Notes: generated by a model not told the origin, from the letters alone. 64,000 bases of DNA from Paragorgia papillata (GCA_035771165.1 JAWNZC010000088.1:2006501-2070500); one strand, 5' to 3'. Positions 16,301-27,660 are shown, counted from the stretch's first letter. Made by a program: numbers and translations.

Positions 16301-18660
16301 CATTGTCATAACAATAATTGTGGAAAATTTGGTTAGGATTTGACAATTATTAGTATTGTTGTCAAATAAATCTAAGAGAAGAAATGGTTATTTTTGCTAA
16401 TTTTGGTCATGTTTGGTCGTTAATGACATGAAACTTTTAATTTATATAAATGACATTGACTCCAGACTTTTATTGTTCTAGTGATAATGAGAATGCATTG
16501 TGTGAATGCCTCTAATTCTATTGACCCGTGAAGATTTTGATTTTTAATGTTTTAATATCAATTATTGGAAATAAACAAGTGTTGGTTGAAAATGTGATAT
16601 ATATTTTTGGAATTATTTTGAAGTGAACTGAATGTAAGAGGAAAGTGCCTTTGTAAAATGCTTTCTCATAACAATAATTGTGGAAAATTTGGTTAGGATT
16701 TGACAATTATTAGTATTGTTGTCAAATAAATCTCAGAGAAGAAATGGTTATTTTTGCTAATTTTGGTCCCGTTTGGTCACTAATGACATGAAAATGTTAA
16801 TTTATATAAATAACATTGACTCTAAACGTTTATTAATTGTTATAATGATAACGAGAATGCATTCGATGATTGCCTTTTTAATTCTATTGCCAGTGAATAT
16901 TTTAATTTTGAATGTTTTAATATCAATTATTGGAAATAAACAAGTGTTGGTTGAAAATGTGATATATATTTTTGGAATTATTTTAGAGTGAACTGAATGT
17001 AAGAGGAAAGTGCCTTTGTAAAATGCTTTGTCATTGTCATAACAATAATTGTGGAAAATTTGGTTAGGATTTGACAATTATTAGTATTGTTGTCAAATAA
17101 ATCTAAGAGAAGAAATGGTTATTTTTGCTAATTTCGGTCATGTTTGGTCGCTAATGACATGAAACTTTTAATTTATGTAAATGACATTGACTCCAGACTT
17201 TGATTGTTCTAATGATGAGAATGCATTGTGTGAATGCCTCTAATTATATTGACCAGTGAAGATTTTGATTTTGAATGTTTTAATATCAATTATTGGAAAT
17301 AAACAAGTGTTCGTTGAAAATGTGATATATATTTTTGGAATTATTTTAAAGTGAAGTGAATGCGAGAGGAAAGTGCCTTAGTAAAATGCTTTGTCATTGT
17401 CATAACAATAATTGTGGAAAATTTGGTTAGGATTTGACAATTATTAGAATTGTTGTCAAATAAATCTAAGAGAAGAAATGGTTATTTTTGCTAATTTTGG
17501 TCATGTGGTCGCTAATGATATGAAATTTTTAATTTATATAAATGACATTGACTCCAGACTTTTATTCTTCTAATGATAATGAGAATGCATTGTGTGAATG
17601 CCTCTAATTCAATTGACCAGTGAAGATATTGATTTTGAATGTTTTAATATCAATTATTGAAAATAAAGAAGTGTTGGTTGAAAATGTGATATATATTTTT
17701 GGAATTATTTTAAAGTGAACTGAATGTAAGAGGAAAGTGCCTTTGTAAAATGCTTTGTCATTGTCATAACAATAATTGTGGGAAATTTGGTTAGGATTTG
17801 ACAATTATTAGTATTGTTGTCAAATAAATCTAAGAGAAGAAATGGTTATTTTTGGTAATTTTGGTCCCGTTTGGTCACTAATGACATGAAAATTTTAATT
17901 TATATAAATGACATTGACTCTAAACTTTTCTTAATTGTTATAATGATGACGAGAATGCATTCTATGATTGCCTCTTTAATTCTATTGGCAGTGAAGATTT
18001 TGATTTTGAACGTTTTAATATCAATTATTGGAAATAAAGAAGTGTTGGTTGAAAATGTGATATATATTTTTGGAATTATTTTAAAGTGAACTGAATATAT
18101 ATTTTTGGAATTATTTTAAAGTGAACTGAATGTAAGAGGAAAGTGCCTTTGTAAAATGCTTTGTCATTGTCATAACAATAATTGTGGAAAATTTGGTTAG
18201 GATTTGACAATTATTAGTATTGTTGTCAAATAAATCTAAGAGAAGAAATGGTTATTTTTGCTAATTTTGGTCATGTTTGGTCGCTAATGACATGAAACTT
18301 TTAATTTATATAAATGACATTGACTCCAGACTTTTATTGTTCTAATGATAATGAGAATGCATTGTGTGAATGCCTCTAATTCTATTGAGCAGTGAAGATT
18401 TTGATTTTTAATGTTTTAATATCAATTATTGGAAATAAACAAGTGTTGGTTGAAAATGTGATATATATTTTTGGAATTATTTTGAAGTGAACTGAATGTA
18501 AGAGGAAAGTGCCTTTGTAAAATGCTTTGTCATAACAATAATTGTGGAAAATTTGGTTAGGATTTGACAATTATTAGTATTGTTGTCAAATAAATCTAAG
18601 AGAAGAAATGGTTATTTTTGCTAATTTTGGTCCCGTTTGGTCACTAATGACATGAAAATG
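13400..18660. repeat. Higher-order duplication in satellite, 2594 bp offset
   Basis: Two nearly identical consecutive blocks of about seven monomers lie here with a constant offset of 2594 bp (13924/16518, 14179/16773, 15277/17871, 15788/18382, 16043/18637). Shared private variants include CTATTGACCCGTGAAG, GTGTTCGTTGAAAATG and the shortened GGTCATGTGGTCGCTAATG. Near-identity argues for recent unequal exchange or amplification. Confidence 0.88.
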
Positions 18661-19636
18661 TTAATTTATATAAATAACATTGACTCTAAACGTTTATTAA
18701 TTGTTATAATGATAACGAGAATGCATTCGATGATTGCCTTTTTAATTCTATTGCCAGTGAATATTTTAATTTTGAATGTTTTAATATCAATTATTGCAAA
18801 TAAACAAGTGTTGGTTGAAAATGTGATATATATTTTTTGAATTATTTTAAAGTGAGCTGAATGCGAGAGGAAAGTGCCTTTGTAAAATGCTTTGTCATTG
18901 TCATAACAATAATTGTGGAAAATTTGGTTAGGATTTGACAATTATTAGTATTGTTGTCAAATAAATCTAAGAGAAGAAATGGTTATTTTTGCTAATTTCG
19001 GTCATGTTTGGTCGCTAATGACATGAAATTTTTAATTTATATAAATGACATTGACTCCAGACTTTGATTGTTCTAATGATGAGAATGCATTGTGTGAATG
19101 CCTCTAATTCTATTGACCAGTGAAGATTTTGATTTTGAATGTTTTAATATCAATTATTGGAAATAAACAAGTGTTGGTTGAAAATGTGATATATATTTTT
19201 TGAATTATTTTAGAGTGAACTGAATGTAAGACGAAAGTGCCTTTGTAAAATGCTTTGTCATTGTCATAACAATAATTGTGGAAAATTTGGTTAGGATTTG
19301 ACAATTATTAGTATTGTTGTCAAATAAGTCTAAGAGAAGAAATGGTTATATTTGCTAATTATGGTCATGTTTTGTCACTAATGACATGAAAATTTTAATT
19401 TATATAAATGACATTGACTCTAAACTTTTCTTAATTGTTATAATGATGACGAGAATGCATTCTATGAATGCCTCTTTAATTCTATTGGCAGTGAAGATTT
19501 TGATTTTGAACGTTTTAATATGAATTATTGGAAATAAACAAGTGTTAAACGTATGAAGTTGTGCTTCAGCGGCATATCAATGAAATTTAATAGGGATTGA
19601 GTAAAGCCTAGTCACTACTGTTTGTATTTATTTATT

Positions 19637-19673
19637 GTTTGAGCTTTCGTCGTACTACAACATCATCAGAAAC
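19637..19673 (-). ncRNA. Hammerhead ribozyme motif, Penelope terminal repeat 1
   Basis: Read on the minus strand: GUUU (stem I), the core CUGAUGA, a U, stem II GUUGU-AGU-ACGAC, the GAA core, AGCU, then C at the cleavage position and AAAC, which pairs with the GUUU of stem I. Stem III is only the self-complementary AGCU, too short to fold alone, so a dimer of two RNAs sharing stem III is the likely active form. Minimal hammerheads are known from Penelope terminal repeats. Activity here is inferred. Confidence 0.82.
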
Positions 19674-19946
19674 TAAAAAGTATTGCACGGGTATGCCATA
19701 TATATACAAGCGTAACATGTGTGAATAATTAATAAGGGATGGATGAATGAATCTAGAGATAATTACAATATAAATAAATTAAACGCACTTCCCTCTTTTA
19801 TGTATATTTCACTCTTCTCACATCTTTACATATTTTTAATTTATTTATATTGTAATTATCTCTAGATTCATTCATCCATCCCTTATTAATTATTCACACA
19901 TGTTACGCTTGTATATATATATGGCATACCCGTGCAATATTTTTTA

Positions 19947-19983
19947 GTTTCTGATGATGTCGTAGTACAACGAAAGCTCAAAC
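19947..19983 (+). ncRNA. Hammerhead ribozyme motif, Penelope terminal repeat 2
   Basis: Same core as the minus-strand copy: GUUU, CUGAUGA, a stem II hairpin, GAA, AGCU, cleavage C, AAAC. Stem II here is GUCGU-AGU-ACAAC, with one C-A mismatch where the other copies have a U-G wobble, so the hairpin is weaker. The cleavage-site C and both stem I strands are intact. Confidence 0.8.
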
Positions 19984-20044
19984 AATAAATAAATACAAAC
20001 AGTAGTGACTAGGCTTTACTCAATCCCTATTAAATTTCATTGAT

Positions 20045-22606
20045 ATGCTGCTGAAGGACAACTTCATACATTTAATTAAACTTGGCTTGGGCCGGGCCGA
20101 CTTTGTCCTCTTGAGAAAAGTATTCACCAACAGCGAGGTTTTAGCGAAGAAGAAGCAACAGCTCAACTTCCTACACCAATGTACAACATACAACGTCTTC
20201 CCTCCCACCATTCAGAATATACGGCTACCTACCATATTTCAATCATCTTACCTCAAGAAAGCTAATCTACAAGTAAAACGTTTTGTTTTAAATAAAAGTA
20301 AACAGCATCTGCGTAGCCTCATTGCACAAAAATACCTGGAACGACAACACCTGGACTCAGCTATCTCATCTCACTTCACGAACGACATGGTTGATAAAGT
20401 GACGAAAGAAAGATACCTGGTATACAACACAGCAAGTAAGTTCCATAGCGAGAGATTAAAGAAAAAATTGTACACTCTTCAGGAAAGAATTACAAGTAGC
20501 ACTACTACCACCACAGACATTATTGCTGACAACGGAACACCAAATTCAAACAACAACATCACCACGTTACGCCATGAAGTACACAAGCATAACTCCAATG
20601 TCAATACCTCGATCCTATCATTCCACAAAGAACAACAGGTAACTGACCTAACGGGTAGCCTAACCTCAGAAGAACATAACCTACTCGCAAAAGGTCCTAA
20701 ATACAGCCTACTCCCTAAAGTGGATGAGCACACGATTACTAACATGAACATATCATTCTATAGACTAGCCAATTTAATACGGTGGAAAGATCTTTGCCCT
20801 ACTCACGAACAACAAACCGAATTCCTTACATATCCCAATCCAACCATATATACAAGCCAAACTCTAGCACCAACACAGAGAACACTCTCAAACGACTTTA
20901 TCATGAATTCCAACATATCACTTCTTCTATCAAATCCAGAGACAAATGGACGAATCTTACATCAAATATATATCTCCCTAGTGACAAAGGCACGGAATTC
21001 TGTATCATCAATCAATCTACATACACCTCAGCCGCAACTAACCACCTGCAGAACACCACCATTTACCGAAAAATCCCACGCATGACTGCAAAAACAATTG
21101 AAAATAAAGTCAACACCGTATGGAAAGATATATGTAAGAAACGAAATGTTCCTAGCCGATTTACCACACTTTTATCACCTCATCAAAACACATAAATTGG
21201 AACAAGGAATTAAGGTCAGACCAATCGTCTCAAACATCAACGGCCCAACCACACGAGTTTCTTGGCTACTCGCGAAAACACTCAAACCACTACTTAATGA
21301 AGTCCCAGCGCACTTGGAGAACAGCATGGAGCTCATCAGTAATATACAATCCCAAGGAAAAACCCTTAACCAAGAAAACCCCTACCCATGCAGCCTGAAC
21401 GTAGTGGCCCTATATACATCAATCCCTACCACTGAAGCTGTAGAAAATGTATGCAACCGACTAGAAACCACCACAAGCAAATCGTTTACCAAAGAAGATA
21501 TCAAAGACCTTCTCGCCATAATCCTGAATAACATGTACTTTCTATTTGGTTCTCAGGTATACCTCCAGGTCGAAGGCTTACCAATGGGCTCCAGTTTATC
21601 AGGCACATTGGCAATCCTCTTCATGGATAAATTAGAATGCTCTACCCTTACACAATACCCCCTCATCAATCCCTACAAACGCTACGTAGACGACATATAT
21701 CTCCAAACTACAAACGAAAGCCAAGCAGATAGATTTCATGAGACTATGAACCAACAACATCCACGCATCAAATTTGAAATTGAAAAACCCGCATCAAAGC
21801 CAGAAGGTAAATCGTTGTCACTGCTTGATTTCACCGTCACTATTACGAATGAAGGAAACAGTGAATTCGAATTCTACAAGAAGAAGGCAAAGAAACCTCT
21901 TTTTGTACACTACAATTCTGCTCTACCCAAACGTGCCAAAATGAACATGATTAAAAACGAAAGGAAACGAATTCATCAACGATGCAGCTCACAAGCCAAA
22001 CTGAAACACAATGGAGAGCTCAATAACATACTACGAGCCAATGGATATCCACAACGCGTGATCAATGAAACAGAACTTAAAAACCCTACTACCAGCACAC
22101 ATTATAAGGACACTAGCGAATGGTTGTATTTTCATACACCATACATTTCTGACGCTGTTGATTATAAACTCAAACGAATGTTTCGAAAAGAAGGCCTACA
22201 AGTTAGAATCGCACATAAATCAGCAACATTACGTTAAGCCCTCAAGCCGAAAAGCAATACCAAAGGCTGTAACAAACCAGAATGCCCGACGGCGGTGAAA
22301 GGCTTGTGCTTTCTTAAAGGCGTCGTCTACAAAATCACCTGCGAGAAATGTCAAGAATTCTACATCGGCAGCACCATCAGGAATACACATGACAGAATTA
22401 AAGAACACCTAAATAAAGCAACTTCGTCCGTCTACAAACATTTTACAACCTGCCAGAATCTGCATAAGAACATAAACATAAACATCCTGGCCAAAGATAA
22501 TGACACAGTGAACTTGAGATTGAAAGAAGCACATTATATACGAAAAGAGAAACCAGCAATTAACTCACGCGAAGAGCGCAGTGAACTCGTAGATCTACTT
22601 TTTTAA
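20045..22606 (+). pseudogene. Penelope-like reverse transcriptase / GIY-YIG endonuclease, broken
   Basis: This frame encoded the single Penelope protein (reverse transcriptase plus endonuclease) that copies the element by target-primed synthesis. It starts inside the terminal repeat (ATG at 20045) with the family's FLHQCTTYN region near residue 42. The frame then changes twice: reading moves to the +1 frame at about 20790-21150, where the conserved LPSDKGTEFCII block lies, and back for FYHLIKTHK and the RT core. The RT core shows motif A LNVVALYTSIP, motif B LPMGSSLSG and motif C YVDD (21683-21694). Motif A has Asn (AAC, 21398-21400) where the catalytic Asp belongs, so polymerase activity should be lost. 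An in-frame TAA at 22235-22237 separates the RT from a C-x-x-x-x-C linker and the GIY-YIG domain (22295-22606: VVYKITC, FYIGS, then Arg/His/Glu positions). Old, inactivated copy. Confidence 0.92.
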
Positions 22607-22702
22607 CTTTTTTAACTTGTCTTAACTAGTTATTTTAACTGTTATAATATTTTAATACTTTTGTATACATATTCAGTTATTCGCACTTCCCTCTTTTATG
22701 TA

Positions 22703-22983
22703 CTATTTATAAACCGCGCAGGAGGGCTTTATCGGATATAAAACACGAGGCGATAGCCGAGTGTTTTAGAGCCGATAAAACCCGTACTGCAAGGTTTTTA
22801 AATGACTTCTAAAAAGAATCACTTCATACGTTCATTGGCATAGTAATTTTGAAAATTAAGCTTATCTCAGCCGTTAAAAACCAGCGAGAAACTTAGAGCG
22901 AGTCTATATCACATATATAGATCCGATACGCTCATGATTTTTCTTTGTTTTTCCTCATGAATTATTAATGAATTTTAGAAGTA
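22703..22983 (+). mobile_element. Hairpin MITE (copy 1) inside Penelope 3' repeat
   Basis: A non-coding insertion with TATTTATAAACCGCGCAGG at one end and AATTATTAATGAATTTTAGA at the other. Near its left end a strong imperfect hairpin pairs GGGCTTTATCGG with CCGATAAAACCC, and ACACGAGGC with GCCGAGTGT inside it. A second copy lies inverted at 45576-45836 with only a few differences. The junction bases GTA occur on both sides, a possible short target duplication. Confidence 0.85.
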
Positions 22984-23123
22984 TATTTCACTCTTCTCAC
23001 ATCTTTACATATTTTTAATTTATTTATATTGTAATTATCTCTAGATTCATTCATCCATCCCTTATTAATTATTCACACATGTTACGCTTGTATATATATG
23101 GCATACCCGTGCAATACTTTTTA

Positions 23124-23160
23124 GTTTCTGATGATGTTGTAGTACGACGAAAGCTGAAAC
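23124..23160 (+). ncRNA. Hammerhead ribozyme motif, Penelope repeat 3, cleavage base changed
   Basis: Core CUGAUGA, stem II GUUGU-AGU-ACGAC, GAA and AGCU match the other two copies, but the next base is G instead of C before AAAC. The base at the cleavage site must be A, C or U in hammerheads, so this copy is predicted inactive. Confidence 0.8.
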
Positions 23161-23213
23161 AATAAATAAATACAAACAGTAGTGACTAGGCTTTACTCAA
23201 TCCCTATTAAATT

Positions 23214-24610
23214 TAAACAAGTGTTGATTGAAAATGTGATATATATTTTTGGAATTATTTTAAAGTGAACTGAATGTAAGAGGAAAGTGCCTTTGTAAAA
23301 TGCTTTGTCATTGTCATAACAATAATTGTGGAAAATTTGGTTAGGATTTGACAATTATTAGTATTGTTGTTAAATAAATCTAAGAGAAGAAATGGCTATT
23401 TTTGCTAATTTTGGTCATGTTTGGTCGCCAATGACATGAAATTTTTAATTTATATAAATGAAATTGACTCCAGACTTTTATTGTTCTAATGAGAATGCAT
23501 TGTGTGAATGCCTCTAATTATATTGACCAGCGAAGATTTTGATTTTGAATGTTTTAATATCAATTATTGGAAATAAACAAGTGTTGGTTGAAAATGTGAT
23601 ATATATTTTGGGAATTATTTTAAAGTTAACTGAATGTGAGAGGAAAGTGCCTTTGTAAAATTATTTGTCATTGTCATAACAATAATTGTGGAAAATTTGG
23701 TTAGGATTTGACAATTATTAGTATTGTTGTCAAATAAGTCTAAGAGAAGAAATGGTTATTTTTGCTAATTATGGTCATGTTTTGTCACTAATGACAGGAA
23801 AATTTTAATTTATATAAATGACATTGACTCTAAACTTTTCTTAATTGTTATAATGATAACGAGAATGCATTCGATGCTTGCCTTTTTAATTCTATTGCCA
23901 GTGAATATTTTAATTTTGAATGTTTTAATATCATGCAATTATTGGAAATAAACAAGTGTTGGTTGAAAATGTGATATATATTTTTGGAATTATTTTGAAG
24001 TGAACTGCATACGAGAGGAAAGTGCCCTTGTAAAATACTTAGCCACTGTCATAACAATAATTGTGGAAACTTTGGTTAGGATCTGACAGTTATTAGTATT
24101 GTTGTCAAATAAATCTAAGAGAAGAAATGGTTATTTTTGGTCATATTTTGTCAGTAATGACATGAACATTCTAATTTATATAAATGACATTGACCCTAAA
24201 CTTTTATCAATTGTTATAATGATGACGAGAATGCATTCTATGATTGCCTTTTTAATTCTATTCCCAGTGAATATTTTAATTTTGAATGATTTAATATCAA
24301 TTATTGGAAATAAACAAGTGTTGGTTGAAAATGTGATATATATTTTTGGAGTTATTTTAAAGTGAACTGAATGTAAGAGGAAAGTGCCTTTATAAAATGC
24401 TTTGTCATTGTCATAACAATAATTGTGGAAAATTTGGTTAGGATTTGACAATTATTAGTATTGTTGTCAAATAAATCTAAGAGAAGAAATGGTTATTTTT
24501 GCTAATGTTGGTCATGTTTGCAGTCACTAATGACATGAAAATTTTAATTTATATAAATCCCATTGACTCTAACTTTTATTAATTGTTATAATGATGACGA
24601 GAATGCATTC
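23214..24610. repeat. AT-rich satellite array, right block
   Basis: The array resumes with the duplicated TAAACAAGTGTT and runs for about four more monomers. These are more diverged from the consensus than those on the left (for example ATCATGCAATTATTGG and GACCCTAAACTTTTATC), as expected near an array edge. It ends abruptly at GAGAATGCATTC, after which non-repetitive sequence starts. Confidence 0.93.
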
Positions 24611-24663
24611 GACCAAAGTAAATTATTCCGATCCGCTTTAAATCTATATGCAAATGCGTATGA

Positions 24664-26784
24664 ACGAAAACGTATAAATTAAGTGAGCTTGAAGAAAATA
24701 TAGCTAGAAAAGCCCGAGTTTCGCAACGAAATGCCACCGCCACGGCCTCGCAAGGAGCTGGACTCAAAGAGATTACAAAACTCGCTTCGTGCGAACGTAT
24801 TGACCTTGGTAAGTCATTTTAGTTATTATTTTATTTGTTGATACGCAAAGCGAGGTGCTGTAATATGTAATAATTGTACCAGAACTTATGTACGTATTGT
24901 CAACCTTTTTCGCAGATTACTAATAATTTACAAGCTGTGGCATGTCGGGCAACATGGAGGGTTAAGCAGCAGGACGTGGAACTAGCTAGGTTTCAAATTG
25001 CTTAGAAAGGACTACTGCTTGACGACGCACTTTCATCCATAAACGGTGTTCAATTCTTTTTTCCTCTATTACAAGCGTATGCTCTAATGCAAAATCGAGT
25101 GGGAGCGAAGACTTCATCATGTTCAGACAATCCGAAGGTTTTAATGAAAACATCTTGTTTGCAAGCCTGCACAATCAAGACGTCGAGCCAGAGATCAGGC
25201 CAATTCGAGTGCAAACAAAAGCGGAGACAAACAACGAAATGGAGACCGCTGCTCGACAGTTATTTCAAGTCGTTAAGGATCACAATAACGCCACAATCCA
25301 GGCGATGCTCGAGGTGTCTAATGTGTACTGTTATAGAAATGCGGAAGACACGAGAGACTACAGTCCGACGGGCTTGTCGTCCATTTCGATACGGAAAGGG
25401 TCGATATTGTCAACAACTCGTGCTCTTCATCGACCAGTGACGTAGCAACGACCATCAAGAGAATACACAGATTGATGTATTTATGTGATCACGCATTGTA
25501 TCGGTCAGACATCTACGCTAAACTAGAGAACGCCAAAGTAACCTTTGTGAAAATGATGGATGTCACCAGCTATTTACACAAACTGCTTGCCAAGGAGGCG
25601 TTGCGCGATAAGCTGGTTCAGCATTTTCAGGCGGTCGAAAGAATTCTTTCTCACCCGGCGTACGAGATTGTTTAGCAGATTCAGTTTGACCTCGATCTGA
25701 TCGAGGTCTCCAACGGGTTTTGCTTCTCCATTCGATCACGGACCTTTGTCGTATGTCCCATCCCCGAATCGATGAATGGAAAATTGTCGCGAAGAGCTGT
25801 TATACCATACGACTGTTCTACACCACCGCAGCCAGCTTATTTTCGAGAGGGTATTATCAACTCCTTTCCCGATGCAGACGTCAGAGTGAACTTCCTCAAC
25901 AAATTTTATCAATGTTTGCTGGCATCCAACATGCCACATAAGGTTAGGAAACTCGTCGTAGTTGGCCCGAAAGACTCCGGGAAAACCTCTTGGTCAAATA
26001 TCTTCCACCGAATTATTGCTCCAGGTTACATCGCATCGATCACCAACGAGAGGCAGTTTTCTGCTTCGATGATTACCAACGAAACTCAACTGGTCCTCGT
26101 GGACGAATGGTCGGCAAGTACGATGCAGTCAGACCTCGCCAAAACTATCCTCCAAGGTGGCTGGATGGTTACAGCCGTGAAACACGGTTCTCCAAGGACA
26201 GTGTTAAACAACAGCCCCTACTATATAACCACAAATCACGTTCCTGATTTTGGGACAGACGACGAAAACATGGAACGCCGGATCCAAATTTCAACACCCA
26301 ATCACTACCTGAAACATTACCGGGGATAGACCGCTGGATCTACGATCATGCAATGCACTGTGTGGCGTGGATTGCAGAGGAAATCAAAGCGAACCGCCCC
26401 ATGGTCGTTGCACATGAGCTCTGGTACGAACCGGATGATGCAGGAATGTTGACGATTAAAGCCAACCAAGGAGAGACGCTGTTTAGCAATGAACAAATAA
26501 AGCAAATTTCCTGTGTTGATCTGCGCGATGAATCCACCGATGTCACCATCGAGTCCCAACCAACGATTCACAGAAGTTTCGCAGCTGAGTTTCGTTCACG
26601 ACGTGTCGCCCGAAAAACTCGTGAAAACGTAAGCGATTATAACGAGGATGAGGAAGAAACCACTGGAACGCCCCTGGAACCCAACAACGCAGAGACAAAC
26701 GAGCAACCAGCAATCCTATGTGCACACAATGACTATGTCGAAGACGACCAACTATCACAGCAGCCGCTTACAGGACACACCTAA
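24664..26784 (+). pseudogene. Degenerate gene with superfamily 3 helicase-like ATPase
   Basis: A decayed coding region in several frames. An upstream coding-like stretch (about 24680-24810) ends at a GTAAGT donor. After it come 25119-25445 (frame 3), 25472-25675 and 25772-26329 (both frame 2, separated by one in-frame TAG at 25673-25675), then 26281-26784 (frame 1) after a one-base shift near 26290. The 25772-26329 part has the only recognisable domain: a P-loop GPKDSGKTSW, an acidic LVLVDEWS Walker B-like strand, and a hydrophobic strand ending in asparagine, YYITTN, followed by MERRI. That order is seen in superfamily 3 helicases of small DNA viruses and related elements. The C-terminal part is Glu/Asp-rich. 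Whether it came from a virus, a transposon or a host gene family cannot be told from sequence. No terminal repeats found. Confidence 0.7.
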
Positions 26785-26849
26785 TACAGGTGAACAACCA
26801 TTAGCATCAACGATGCATCACCACTGGAAAATCTGAACCCTTTACAGAC

Positions 26850-27660
26850 TTCAAAAAAGTGTATAAAATTGCGGTAAAAAGTCAACTTTTGCATTGTAAA
26901 TTACAATGTCTGTAAAAATGCCCATTTAAAGAGATTTTACAATCTCCATGAAAAGTCTGTTAATTTCAACACATTTTTTGCTAATAATAGCATAAAATGT
27001 TTGTGAAATCTTACCGTTTTCTTATTAAATTATTGCAAGATTTACAGAGATTTTAATAAGGTCCCACAAAATCTCTTTAAAACCTTCACATTTCGTCTGG
27101 AAAATTACTAGCCTAAGAAACTTTGTAAATCTACAAGAATAAAATATCAATAAAACATGCACATTTTCTCTGTAAAATAAGAAAGAAATCGCTCTGAAAA
27201 AGTCATTCACTTAATAAAATGTCAATAAAATGTACGTAAAACATATACATGTTCTCTGTAAAAAGTAGCACAAAAGAAGCCTTAGTTCTAGGAATGGAAT
27301 GTCAATAAAATCTCAATAAAACAGGCACATTTTCTCCGTAAAAAAAGGCTACGATTTAACTCCCAAAAAGCCATTCAGGTAATAAAATGTCAGTGAAATC
27401 TCTGTAAAAAAGTAGCACAAAAGAAGCGCTTGGTAAAACCCAAAGAATAGAATGTCAATAAAACCTCTATCAAACATACATATATTCTCCGTAAAATGTG
27501 ATATAAATCACTGAAAAAATTCACTCAATTATAAAATGACAGAACAATATCTGTAAAATATGTGTATACTTCCTCTGTAAAATGTTCTTAGAAAGTCTGT
27601 AAAACTCTCCACTTTATCCTGTAAAATATAGAATACGAAAGTCATTGAGTGAAACGAATC
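26850..27660. repeat. Degenerate AATAAA/CTGTAAAA-rich tandem region
   Basis: About 800 bp without a gene, built from decayed repeats of CTCTGTAAAA, ATGTCAATAAAA and ACATACACATTTTCTC-like words. The word TAGCACAAAAGAAGC recurs about 145 bp apart (near 27266 and 27411), suggesting an old tandem unit of that size. Confidence 0.7.

Larger units (their letters stand above)
1..19546. repeat. AT-rich satellite array, left block
   Basis: About fifty tandem monomers of roughly 365-370 bp fill this stretch. Some are about 405 bp because a short segment (ATATATTTTTGGAATTATTT and flanks, about 36 bp) is doubled. At least two monomer classes are interspersed: one with GGTCACTAATGACATGAAAA and GACTCTAAAC, the other with GGTCGCTAATGACATGAAAC and GACTCCAGAC. 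Nearly every monomer keeps an 8 bp inverted repeat, TTTGACAA ... TTGTCAAA, spaced by about 12 bases. Short open frames of 60-91 codons recur on both strands, but they shadow the repeat: they translate to low-complexity I/L/K/N-rich peptides and break freely in sister copies. I see no gene. The array stops at the Penelope insertion and resumes after it. Confidence 0.97.
19552..20068. repeat. Inverted pair of Penelope terminal repeats (5' end)
   Basis: About 230 bp at 19552-19779 recurs as its reverse complement at 19838-20068, around a short central spacer with CGCACTTCCCTCTTTTATG. The outer arm ends inside the first codons of the reverse transcriptase frame, since GTATGAAGTTGTGCTTCAGC pairs with the segment spanning the start codon. 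An inverted, truncated extra copy at the 5' end is a known signature of Penelope-like elements. Confidence 0.9.
19547..23213 (+). mobile_element. Penelope-like retroelement inserted in satellite
   Basis: A 3.67 kb element interrupts one satellite monomer and is flanked by a 12 bp target duplication, TAAACAAGTGTT (19535-19546 and 23214-23225). Its structure is typical of Penelope-like elements. The 5' end holds an inverted copy of the terminal repeat followed by a direct one, giving a large palindrome with arms at about 19552-19779 and 19838-20068. Then come a reverse transcriptase, a GIY-YIG endonuclease and a 3' terminal repeat (22680-23213). Each terminal repeat carries a hammerhead ribozyme motif. 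The coding part has frameshifts and a stop, so this copy is dead, but its ends are complete. Confidence 0.93.
22680..23213 (+). repeat. Penelope 3' terminal repeat, split by a MITE
   Basis: This is a direct copy of the element's terminal repeat. It starts with CGCACTTCCCTCTTTTATG and ends with CAATCCCTATTAAATTT next to the target duplication. About 280 bp of unrelated hairpin MITE separates TTATGTA (near 22702) from TATTTCACTCTTCTCACATC (near 22984), which are contiguous in the 5' copy at about 19800. Confidence 0.9.

Noticed and set aside
1..24451. Dozens of 60-91 codon frames on both strands of the satellite (starting MSNPNQIF..., MVTNDMKIL...)
   Set aside because: They recur only because the monomer repeats, are low-complexity, overlap antisense, and are broken at random in sister monomers.
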